Positions 57,444 to 64,000 of a stretch of DNA of 64,000 nucleotides are shown here, piece by piece. The position numbers and the translations under genes were made by a program. Where the stretch lies: assembly GCF_015840335.1 (NCBI RefSeq), contig NZ_CP060395.1, forward strand, positions 1,178,001 to 1,242,000, written 5' to 3'. This stretch comes from Synechococcus sp. CBW1108. GTDB taxonomy: Bacteria > Cyanobacteriota > Cyanobacteriia > PCC-6307 > Cyanobiaceae. Every line of letters starts with the position of its first letter. Position 1 is the first letter of the stretch. The notes beneath the pieces are model-generated. The model saw only the letters and a program-made list of their open reading frames with translations. It had not been told where the DNA came from and did no database searches.

Positions 57444-58202
57444 ATGGACAGCGCAAACCTACTTGAAAACAAGGCAGTCGTTGTCACAGGCGGCAGCAGG
57501 GGAATCGGCCGATCAATTGTGCTTACGCTGGCTGCCCAGGGAGCCGATGTCACATTCCTCTATTGCAGCAATGAAGCAGCCGCCAATGAAACATTGGCAG
57601 CTGCTGCTGGACTCAGTGGCACTGTGAAAGCCAAAAGGGTTGATGTTCGCAATGCCGAAAACTGCGAGCAGGCAATCGATGAAATAGCCGAAGACGCCGG
57701 CAAGATCGACATTCTTGTCAACAGCGCCGGCATCATCAGAGACAACATTCTCGGCCTGCTTACAAATGACGACATACAAGAGGTGCTCGCCACAAATGTG
57801 GTAGGTGTATTTAATGTACTGCGGCCCGTAATCCCCTACATGGTCTCCAAGCGAAGGGGCAAAATCATAAATATCAGCTCCGTAGCCGGCGAAAAGGGTG
57901 GCCGGGGCCAAACAAACTATGCAGCCAGCAAGGGTGCAATCAATGCCCTAACAAAAGCCCTTGCAGTTGAGTTGGCACCGCGCAATATTCTGGTGAACTG
58001 TGTTGCACCCGGGGTGATCGAAACCGAGATGACTGAAGCCATCAGACAACAGGCTGGAGACGTGGTAAAGTCGCGTATCCTTCTTGGTCGCTTTGGCCAA
58101 CCGGAGGATGTCGCTAACGTCGTGTTATTTTTCGCTTCAAGCCTGTCTGATTACGTCACTGGGCAAGTGCTTCACGTCGATGGCGGCTTCAAAATGAGTT
58201 AA
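57444..58202 (+). CDS. 3-oxoacyl-ACP reductase (FabG-like SDR)
   Basis: A 252-residue SDR from ATG 57444 (MDSANLLENKAVVV). NADPH motif TGGSRGIGRS (residues 15-24), NSAG (93-96), catalytic Ser145/146 region and Tyr159-x-x-x-Lys163 (YAASK) are all present. The end HVDGGFKMS is typical of FabG. It follows the FabL-like gene after 85 bases and precedes the ACP by 4 bases. It would reduce the beta-ketoacyl-ACP of the dedicated chain. It is the ketoreductase of the set. Confidence 0.88.
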   Translation: MDSANLLENKAVVVTGGSRGIGRSIVLTLAAQGADVTFLYCSNEAAANETLAAAAGLSGTVKAKRVDVRNAENCEQAIDEIAEDAGKIDILVNSAGIIRDNILGLLTNDDIQEVLATNVVGVFNVLRPVIPYMVSKRRGKIINISSVAGEKGGRGQTNYAASKGAINALTKALAVELAPRNILVNCVAPGVIETEMTEAIRQQAGDVVKSRILLGRFGQPEDVANVVLFFASSLSDYVTGQVLHVDGGFKMS

Positions 58203-58206
58203 CTCC

Positions 58207-58638
58207 ATGACCCAATCCGATTTCACCGCAGAGGAGATTGCAGCCGTATTTCCCAAGCTCGCCGAAACCATGGCCGAAGCCTTGGGCTGCGACGAAGAGG
58301 AGATCACCCTAACGGCTTCTCTAATTGACGACCTTGATGCAGAGTCGATTGACTTCCTGGATATAGTATTTCGACTGGAGAAAACATTTAAGGTCAAAAT
58401 ACCCCGCGGCAAAATTCTGGAAGATTCACGGGGGCCCCTCTCCGAAAGTGAATTTGAACAAAATGGTGTGGTAACCAGCGCCGGACTGGCCCAATTGAAG
58501 GCCTATTTGAGTGAAGTGCCTGCCGAACGCTTCAAGACACCTCTTAATGTGGCTGACATTCCCAGACTTTTTACTCCGGAAACCTTTTTAAAGCTGGTAA
58601 TCAAAGCGCAACGAGAGCAAGTCGGTGCGGCTCAATAG
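58207..58638 (+). CDS. dedicated acyl carrier protein, extended form
   Basis: A 143-residue protein, well above the usual 80 residues. The ACP core (residues about 10-75) carries the phosphopantetheine Ser47 in LDAESIDFLDIVFRLEKTF. It continues KVKIPRGKILED, similar to AcpXL-type proteins, then a 70-residue extension (VTSAGLAQLKAYLSEVPAE, then TPLNVADIPRLFTPETFLKL). The extension resembles ACPs found in some other bacteria beside ketosynthase and acyltransferase genes. It probably carries a growing long chain reserved for one acyltransferase. It is 9 bases ahead of the dehydratase gene. Confidence 0.88.
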   Translation: MTQSDFTAEEIAAVFPKLAETMAEALGCDEEEITLTASLIDDLDAESIDFLDIVFRLEKTFKVKIPRGKILEDSRGPLSESEFEQNGVVTSAGLAQLKAYLSEVPAERFKTPLNVADIPRLFTPETFLKLVIKAQREQVGAAQ

Positions 58639-58647
58639 CCAGGGGCA

Positions 58648-59526
58648 ATGTCTCTACATCGCTTCAGCGCCTTCTCCTTTGTAGATCGCATAACCTCAAT
58701 CGGGAGTTCTGGCCAGATCAAGGGCTCCTTCCTAATTCCAGCCCATCTGGAATTCTTCCCCCAGTCCCTAGTTGCCGAGGCGATCGGCCAGCTAGCCGCG
58801 TGGTACGCCATGTCAAGTCTGAATTTCGCGCGCAGACCCGTTGCAGCACTTGCCGGAGCAACCAAATACCACAGCGAGGCCCGCCCTGGCGAAAGGTTGA
58901 GCCTGGAGGCAATAATTGAGTCCTGCGATAGCGAGTCGGTTTCCTATTCAGGTGTAGCCACTGCGGGCGAGCGTCTCATACTCGAATTGGTAGACTGCTC
59001 GGGGGCAATGTTGCCCCAGCAAGAGTTTGACGATCCAGAAACTATCGGCCAACAGTTTAAACTCCTTGAGGCAACTGGAGCCAAAGAAAACAGGCTGGCT
59101 CAGGCTCCCTGTATATTGCCTACCGATATACAATCTGACGCCCTAGGGACGCTGGAAGGCAGCCTAATCATTCCAATTCAAGCGGATTTCTTTGCGGATC
59201 ATTTCCCCAAAAAGCCTGTCTTTCCTGCAACACTTTTGATGCATGCCCTGTCATCAATGGTGATTGAGCAAATGAATTGCAGCCCAAGGCCCCTATCCAA
59301 CCAGCCGCCCAACCAACCTAACCACCCCCAACTGGTCATATCTTCAATGGCAAGGGTGAAGGTGCGCTCCTGGATAGCCCCTGGCGACCAAGTCAAGTTA
59401 AGGGCAGAAGGCCTGACACCTGAGATAGGCCCAAAGCAGGTCAAATTGAGTGCCCATGTCGGCACCAAGTTGGTTGCATCGGCTTTGCTCAACCTTGTTG
59501 TCGCCCCATCCCCGCAGGAGGCCTAG
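58648..59526 (+). CDS. tandem hot-dog 3-hydroxyacyl-ACP dehydratase (FabZ/FabA-like)
   Basis: This 292-residue protein has two hot-dog-like halves. The second half has the FabZ histidine region DHFPKKPVFPATLLMHAL (His185), but the paired Glu position is His199. The first half has the Glu region LVAEAIGQLAAW (Glu44), but lacks the HFP histidine. In FabZ dimers the active site takes His from one subunit and Glu from the other, 14 residues apart in the chain. The fused halves could therefore build one complete composite site. It would dehydrate the hydroxyacyl-ACP of this pathway. Confidence 0.75.
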   Translation: MSLHRFSAFSFVDRITSIGSSGQIKGSFLIPAHLEFFPQSLVAEAIGQLAAWYAMSSLNFARRPVAALAGATKYHSEARPGERLSLEAIIESCDSESVSYSGVATAGERLILELVDCSGAMLPQQEFDDPETIGQQFKLLEATGAKENRLAQAPCILPTDIQSDALGTLEGSLIIPIQADFFADHFPKKPVFPATLLMHALSSMVIEQMNCSPRPLSNQPPNQPNHPQLVISSMARVKVRSWIAPGDQVKLRAEGLTPEIGPKQVKLSAHVGTKLVASALLNLVVAPSPQEA

Positions 59527-59529
59527 AAA

Positions 59530-60822
59530 ATGGTTACCCAGCCTCGCCGAGTTGCTATTACGGGAATGGGTCTCGTCACCCCTGTGGGCAACAATTTGGG
59601 TGAAACCTGGCAATCGCTGCTCGAGGCGCGCAGCGGCGTGGCGCCCATCAGCCTGTTTGATGCCAGCGGCTTTTCCGTGCGGATTGCCGCCGAGGTTAAA
59701 GGCGATACCTACCTCAGCAACACGGGCCACAAACGCCTGAGCAAAGCTGCCACCCGGTCCCATCTGTTCGCCCTAGCGTCAGCTGAAGAAGCCATTCAGG
59801 ATGCGGGCATCCGTCCGGATGCAGCCAATGGCCACCGCTGGGGCTGCTCGGTTGGCACAGGCATGGTCAGCGTTGACTTTCCCGAGCTCGAAGCCTTGCA
59901 AAGGGAGGCCGCCCCCGCTGGCGAGCTGGATACGGATCTAATGCTGAGCAGCTCGATAGCCTCAGACCCTATCGCCTTCTGCCGCAGTCAATCGGCCCAG
60001 GGTCTATCGCTTCTAGTTGAGCGATATGCCATCAAAGGTTATACAACATCCGTGCACACCGCCTGCGCATCGGGAGGTCAAGCCGTTGGCACGGGCTTAA
60101 AACTGATCCGACGTGGCGACTGTGACTACGTACTTGCGGGGGGCTTCGATTCAATGATTAGTCCCCTGGGCCTAGCCGGATTCTGCCTGCTCAACGCAGT
60201 ATCAACAGACAACCACAATCCCCATACGGCCAGCCGCCCCTTTGATGCCAGCCGCAATGGATTTGTCCTGGGCGAAGGGGCTGGCTTCCTTGTTCTGGAA
60301 GAATGGGAAGCAGCTGTTAAAAGGGGCGCTCGGATCTACGCAGAGCTAGCGGGGGAGGGCAATTCCCTTTCCAGTTACCGAATCACCGATTCCCATCCCT
60401 CCGGTGATGGCCCAATCCAGGCAATGCAACAAGCTCTGCAATCGGCCGGCATATTTCCAGAACAGGTTGATTACCTAAATGCCCATGGCACATCAACACC
60501 AATGAACGATCGCAGTGAGGCAGCGGCGGCGCATGTGGTATTTGGCAGCCATATTAAGGATCTAAGCGTGAGTTCAACAAAAAGCACCATGGGCCATCTA
60601 ATCGCAGCAGCAGGGGCCGTAGAGGCGGCGATTTGCGCCTTGACCATTCATCACGGCAAGGTTCCAATCAATGCAAATCTCACCCAACGGGACCCAGACT
60701 GCAACCTCAATTTTATATGTGACAAGGCAAAGGATCAGGCTGTTCGCGTGGCCATGTCCAACTCTCTCGGCTTTGGTGGCTCCAACAGCTGCCTAGTATT
60801 TCGCGAGCCCGGGGCCTCATAA
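59530..60822 (+). CDS. beta-ketoacyl-ACP synthase II-type (KS)
   Basis: A 430-residue condensing enzyme with a complete Cys-His-His triad: Cys179 in HTACASGGQA, His319 in LNAHGTSTPMND and His356 in STMGHLIAAAGA. The start VTQPRRVAITGMGLVTPVG is typical of FabF. It is followed 3 bases later by a second KS-like gene without the Cys. This is a KS/CLF-like layout, so the pair probably forms a heterodimer that sets chain length. Confidence 0.92.
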   Translation: MVTQPRRVAITGMGLVTPVGNNLGETWQSLLEARSGVAPISLFDASGFSVRIAAEVKGDTYLSNTGHKRLSKAATRSHLFALASAEEAIQDAGIRPDAANGHRWGCSVGTGMVSVDFPELEALQREAAPAGELDTDLMLSSSIASDPIAFCRSQSAQGLSLLVERYAIKGYTTSVHTACASGGQAVGTGLKLIRRGDCDYVLAGGFDSMISPLGLAGFCLLNAVSTDNHNPHTASRPFDASRNGFVLGEGAGFLVLEEWEAAVKRGARIYAELAGEGNSLSSYRITDSHPSGDGPIQAMQQALQSAGIFPEQVDYLNAHGTSTPMNDRSEAAAAHVVFGSHIKDLSVSSTKSTMGHLIAAAGAVEAAICALTIHHGKVPINANLTQRDPDCNLNFICDKAKDQAVRVAMSNSLGFGGSNSCLVFREPGAS

Positions 60823-60825
60823 TCG

Positions 60826-62106
60826 ATGCAGACAGCGACGCGAGTTGTGATCACTGGCCTGGGTGCAATCTGCGCATCTGGCAAGCAGCCTGAGCAGATC
60901 CTTGATTCCCTATTGGATGGCACTATCAGCATCGCCGAAATAGGCGGCTGGGACGGGGAGAATTGGCCATGCCGATTAGGCGGGGTGGTTGGGTTCAGCC
61001 CAAGGGAACTGATCAATGATCGAAAGCTCCTTAAGCTAATCAAGAAAACAGACGTGGTCGGCATCTATGCCGCCGAACAAGCGCTGAACTCTGCTGGGAT
61101 CAGTACATACCGGGAGTCACTGGCGAGTGCCGACGACGATAGTTTTGCCGAAAGATTTGGCCTTTATGTAGGCACCAGCGGCGGCTACTATGACACCCAG
61201 TATGATTTTTTGCCCCTGATCAGCGAAGCCAATGGCAGCATGCAGACCATTGGCGAAAGGCTGGGCGAAAGTGTCAATCCAATGTGGCTACTGGGCAACC
61301 TCCCCAACAACGTTGTATGCCATGTAGGCATAAGAAATAAGCTCAAGGGAGCAAACGCCTGTATCACAAATCACGGCACAAGTGGGTCCCTTTCAATCAT
61401 CGAGGCCTTCGAAAGCCTACGCATTGGCGACACCGATCGGGCCATAGCCATCGGCCACGATGCCCCAGTCGAACCCCAAACAGTTCTCTACTACCAAAAG
61501 GCTGGGCTGCTTGCGGACGCCCAGCTCACCCCCTTTGATACCGATCGGTCTGGCTGCATCCTTGGCGAGGGCGGGGCAGCTCTAGTGCTGGAAACCCTGG
61601 AGGCGGCCGAGTCGAGGTCAGCTCCCATCCATGCTGAGATTCTTGGCAAGGGATGTACCTCTGAAGCCGAAGGGCTGCTGCCGGTGAGAGTGGATGGTGA
61701 TGGCGTCGCCAGGGCCATTTGCCTGGCCCTGGAACAGGCAGGCCTGGAAACTCAGCAAATCGGAATGATTGTGTGCCATGGCAACGGCACTAGAACATCA
61801 GATCTCTCTGAGGGCGTGGCAATTCGCAGGGTATTCGGTACCCAAATCCCACCAATTACCTGCTTCAAATGGGCATTTGGCCACCTCTTAGCAGCCGCTG
61901 GAAGTATCGATACAGTTCTTGCCCTTACAGCACTTCAACGGGGAATTGTGCCTGCCATCGCACCCCTGAGCAACATCGATCCATCCTTGCAAGAACTGCC
62001 AATTGCGAAGGTTGCCAGAGAACCCATCTCTAATACGGCATTAATTTTATCGCGTGGCTTCGGAGGCCAGAACAGCGCATTGATCATCCGGGCAAGCAGC
62101 CGATGA
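60826..62106 (+). CDS. ketosynthase-like protein lacking the active-site cysteine (chain-length-factor-like)
   Basis: A 426-residue FabF-fold protein. Where the active KS has TACASGG, this one reads NHGTSGS (residues 182-188), so Cys is replaced by Gly184. The later motifs are only partly kept (VCHGNGTRTSD, WAFGHLLAAAGS). It cannot condense by itself and is best read as a partner subunit of the preceding ketosynthase, like chain-length factors of type II polyketide and aryl-polyene systems or one of the two rhizobial FabFXL proteins. It starts 3 bases after the KS gene. Confidence 0.85.
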   Translation: MQTATRVVITGLGAICASGKQPEQILDSLLDGTISIAEIGGWDGENWPCRLGGVVGFSPRELINDRKLLKLIKKTDVVGIYAAEQALNSAGISTYRESLASADDDSFAERFGLYVGTSGGYYDTQYDFLPLISEANGSMQTIGERLGESVNPMWLLGNLPNNVVCHVGIRNKLKGANACITNHGTSGSLSIIEAFESLRIGDTDRAIAIGHDAPVEPQTVLYYQKAGLLADAQLTPFDTDRSGCILGEGGAALVLETLEAAESRSAPIHAEILGKGCTSEAEGLLPVRVDGDGVARAICLALEQAGLETQQIGMIVCHGNGTRTSDLSEGVAIRRVFGTQIPPITCFKWAFGHLLAAAGSIDTVLALTALQRGIVPAIAPLSNIDPSLQELPIAKVAREPISNTALILSRGFGGQNSALIIRASSR

Positions 62107-62117
62107 GATCATGAATA

Positions 62118-63314
62118 ATGCCTAATAGATACAAATGTGGTGTTGACCATGTAGATATCGCCCGAGTGCGGCAGCTGGTGGATCATTCATCTAATGAAGA
62201 TCTCAAGGGAATCTTTAGCCAACAGGAACTCGATTATGCGGGCAAATCAAAGAGCCGCTATGGGCGCCTAGCCGCTCGCTTTGCCGCGAAGGAAGCTTGC
62301 CTCAAGCTATTTCCGCTGGAAACGGCAACCGCAGCCATTGATCTCTCTGATTTTTCAGTAGAGAATGATGGCTACGGGGCCCCCTTTATATGCCTATCGC
62401 CAAGGGCAAACGCCCTGCTGAATTTGTATGGATTTGAGCAGATCTCAATCAGCCTGAGTCACACCAAAGCCCACGCTGCGGCCACGGCAATAGCATCAAG
62501 CAAAGACTTTAAAGCCCCCCTGATCGGCAGATTGGCCTATCGGCTTCTACCCATCAGACGAAAGCTGGTGCTGGCCAATCTTGAAAGGGTCTATGGCAGA
62601 ACACTTAGCAAATCTCAGATTAAATCCATAGCCCAGGCCCACTATGCCCATTTCATTAGAATCGGCATCGAGTTCATCCAGTTTCAGTTTCTATCCCAAG
62701 CCCAGCGGATGGCCCAGGCGAGGGTAGAAAATGCCGACCTGATCGGCGCCGCCCTTAGCAAGGGCCAGGGGGCCATCATCCTGACTGGCCATTTTGGTAA
62801 CTTCACTACAGCCATTGCGGCCGGAGTTACCAACTTTCCTGAAGCCAGGGGACGTTTTTACTTTGTGCGCAGACCGTTGCAGCCGGCTTGGTTCGAGGCC
62901 CTGATTAATAAACAATTTGAAAAATCCGGTTTCAAGAGCCTGCCAAAAACAGGGTCGATGGAAGCAATCATGAACTGCCTAGAGGCGGGCCATGCGGTTG
63001 TCTTCCCCTTCGACCAACACGCTGGCGGCAAGAGCAGCATCCTGGTTGACTTCCTTGGCCACCCGGCCGGAACCTTTCGCAGCCTCGCCCTGATTGCGAT
63101 TGCTTCAGGCGCCCCAGTAATTCCAGCATCAAGCTGGAGGGACGAAAATGGCAACCACGTATTGCGGTTTGAGGAACCCTTACAACTGATTGAATCGACC
63201 AGTGCAAAGGAAGAGATCCGGCTCAATACACGCCTTTTCAATGCGAGCCTGGAGCAAATGGTGCTGCGTCACCCGGATCAGTGGTGGTGGGTTCACCGGC
63301 GCTGGCGCAACTGA
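62118..63314 (+). CDS. fusion of AcpS-type phosphopantetheinyl transferase and LpxL-type acyltransferase
   Basis: A 398-residue single frame. Residues of about 1-128 match AcpS: GVDHVDIARV (Asp10), FSQQELDYA and ARFAAKEACLKLF (Glu59), i.e. all metal- and substrate-binding positions. Residues of about 135-398 match lipid A late acyltransferases (LpxL/HtrB): an N-terminal membrane-proximal stretch (RLLPIRRKLVLANLERVYG), GHFGNFTTAI, FPFDQHAGGKSS, and the typical ending DQWWWVHRRWRN. In the HX4(D/E) motif the acid is Thr230 (HFGNFT), so catalysis may differ. It would both activate the operon's ACP and hand off its chain. The gene ends the operon. Confidence 0.82.
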   Translation: MPNRYKCGVDHVDIARVRQLVDHSSNEDLKGIFSQQELDYAGKSKSRYGRLAARFAAKEACLKLFPLETATAAIDLSDFSVENDGYGAPFICLSPRANALLNLYGFEQISISLSHTKAHAAATAIASSKDFKAPLIGRLAYRLLPIRRKLVLANLERVYGRTLSKSQIKSIAQAHYAHFIRIGIEFIQFQFLSQAQRMAQARVENADLIGAALSKGQGAIILTGHFGNFTTAIAAGVTNFPEARGRFYFVRRPLQPAWFEALINKQFEKSGFKSLPKTGSMEAIMNCLEAGHAVVFPFDQHAGGKSSILVDFLGHPAGTFRSLALIAIASGAPVIPASSWRDENGNHVLRFEEPLQLIESTSAKEEIRLNTRLFNASLEQMVLRHPDQWWWVHRRWRN

Positions 63315-63327
63315 GCTGGTTTAGGGC

Positions 63328-63630
63328 TCATGCCGCCTGCAGGGCGTCGCTGCCGCATCGGGCGCAGAAGCGTTGCTGACCCAATTGGCGATGGCTGCAT
63401 TTGCCACACACCTGCACCACCGGCGCCACATTGCGGCCATCCTCAACGCCATCGCGCAGGTCGATCTCCCGCAGCTTGGCCTCCAGCTCGGCCTGGCCAA
63501 CATGGCCGCTGGCCAGCAGCAGCTCAAATAGGGCCTCAACCCGCAAAACCACCTGCTGCAAACGGGTGTCTACGGCATCCAGCCGGATGGCCAATTCCTC
63601 AGGGCTTGGTGGCGGGCTCGATCGTTCCAT
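63328..63630 (-). CDS. small zinc-ribbon protein
   Basis: A 100-residue protein with a helical coiled-coil-like first half (LAIRLDAVDTRLQQVVLRVE) and a C-terminal zinc ribbon with two CxxC pairs (CGKCSHRQLGQQRFCARCG). It converges with the acyl-chain operon, 13 bases from its end. The function is unknown. Confidence 0.75.
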   Translation of the reverse strand: MERSSPPPSPEELAIRLDAVDTRLQQVVLRVEALFELLLASGHVGQAELEAKLREIDLRDGVEDGRNVAPVVQVCGKCSHRQLGQQRFCARCGSDALQAA

Positions 63631-63690
63631 GGGGTGACATTAGGGGGCCAGGCTGGACCGGTAACTTGACTGCCACCTAGGGCATGCACG

Positions 63691-64000
63691 ATGGAGATCA
63701 CCCTGGTGGGTAGCGGCCTGTTGGGCACGGCGATCGGCGAACGGTTGCTGGGCCGGGGCTACCGACTCCACGTGTGGAACCGGCGGCCGGAGCGTGCCCT
63801 GCCGGGGCTGTGGCCGCGGGCGAGCTCGTGATCACCGTGCTAGGTGACGGCCCCATCCCCGCTGAGGTGCTGCTCAACCAGGCCGGCACCGCCCTCCCGG
63901 GGCGGCTGGTGCTACAGATGGCGACCATCGCGCCGGCCGAAAGCCGCGACCTGGCGATCGCCCTGCAGCAACGCAGTGCCCGCTATCTGGGAACCCCCGT
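63691..64000 (+). pseudogene. frameshifted NAD-binding dehydrogenase (3-hydroxyisobutyrate dehydrogenase family), partial
   Basis: ATG 63691 opens MEITLVGSGLLGTAIGERLL, the Rossmann start of the 6-phosphogluconate/3-hydroxyisobutyrate dehydrogenase family, and continues HVWNRRPERALPGL. It then runs into a stop. The family sequence resumes in another frame as AVAAGELVITVLGDGPIP and LVLQMATIAPAESRDLA up to the window edge. About 20 residues normally between these parts are missing. It is therefore a pseudogene with a short deletion, unless the base sequence has an error here. The rest lies outside the window. Confidence 0.72.

Noticed and set aside
56603-63314. Aryl-polyene or heterocyst-glycolipid cluster
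   Set aside because: No ammonia-lyase, aryl-CoA ligase, methyltransferase or HglE-type multidomain synthase is present, and an enoyl reductase argues against a polyene.

Overview
The window looks like the chromosome of a high-GC unicellular cyanobacterium of the Cyanobium/Synechococcus type. Most genes are GC-rich and closely packed. The markers are a paired Flv3/Flv1 set of flavodiiron proteins, a DevBCA exporter, two acyl-lipid desaturases with three histidine boxes, a cyanobacterial-type chorismate lyase, a MEKHLA protein and a SNF2/SWIM pair. I cannot place it to species from the sequence alone. No rRNA, tRNA or CRISPR array was recognised.

Layout. 1-5.3 kb: a two-partner secretion pair, with a haemagglutinin-like TpsA carrying a long Pro-Thr hexamer repeat and a divergent TpsB transporter. 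5.4-8.2 kb: a small accessory patch with an internally deleted alaS fragment, an 18-bp tandem repeat, an AAA/DUF4143 ATPase and an IS1182-type transposase remnant. 8.2-17 kb: intact alaS, then a tightly coupled run SNF2 helicase / HEPN-MNT pair / SWIM protein / MEKHLA protein, then hsp20 with a clear terminator. 17.2-29.5 kb: a NapH-like membrane iron-sulfur protein coupled to flv3, then a 5.9-kb AT-rich integrated element, then flv1. The element lies exactly at the flv3/flv1 junction. 29.6-33.2 kb: devBCA and rubrerythrin. 33.3-43.1 kb: gcvP/gcvH, an aluminium-resistance-type PLP protein, two desaturases around a conserved gene, rplI and dnaB. 43-50 kb: surface-polysaccharide genes (three glycosyltransferases and an O-antigen ligase/polymerase), mnmG and a PilP/GspC-like membrane protein. 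50-56.5 kb: chorismate lyase, small hypothetical genes, a SprT-like protein, ligA and a VTT-domain protein.

56.6-63.3 kb: a seven-gene operon of lower GC that encodes a complete dedicated acyl-chain assembly line. It has a FabL-type enoyl reductase, a ketoreductase, a long acyl carrier protein, a tandem hot-dog dehydratase, a ketosynthase, a ketosynthase lacking its active cysteine, and a protein fusing an AcpS-type phosphopantetheinyl transferase to an LpxL-type acyltransferase. It recalls the rhizobial acpXL-fabZXL-fabF2XL-fabF1XL-fabXL-lpxXL cluster, which makes and transfers a very-long-chain acyl group to lipid A. I regard this operon and the flv3/flv1 element as the two most interesting items. 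The window closes with a zinc-ribbon gene and a frameshifted dehydrogenase fragment.
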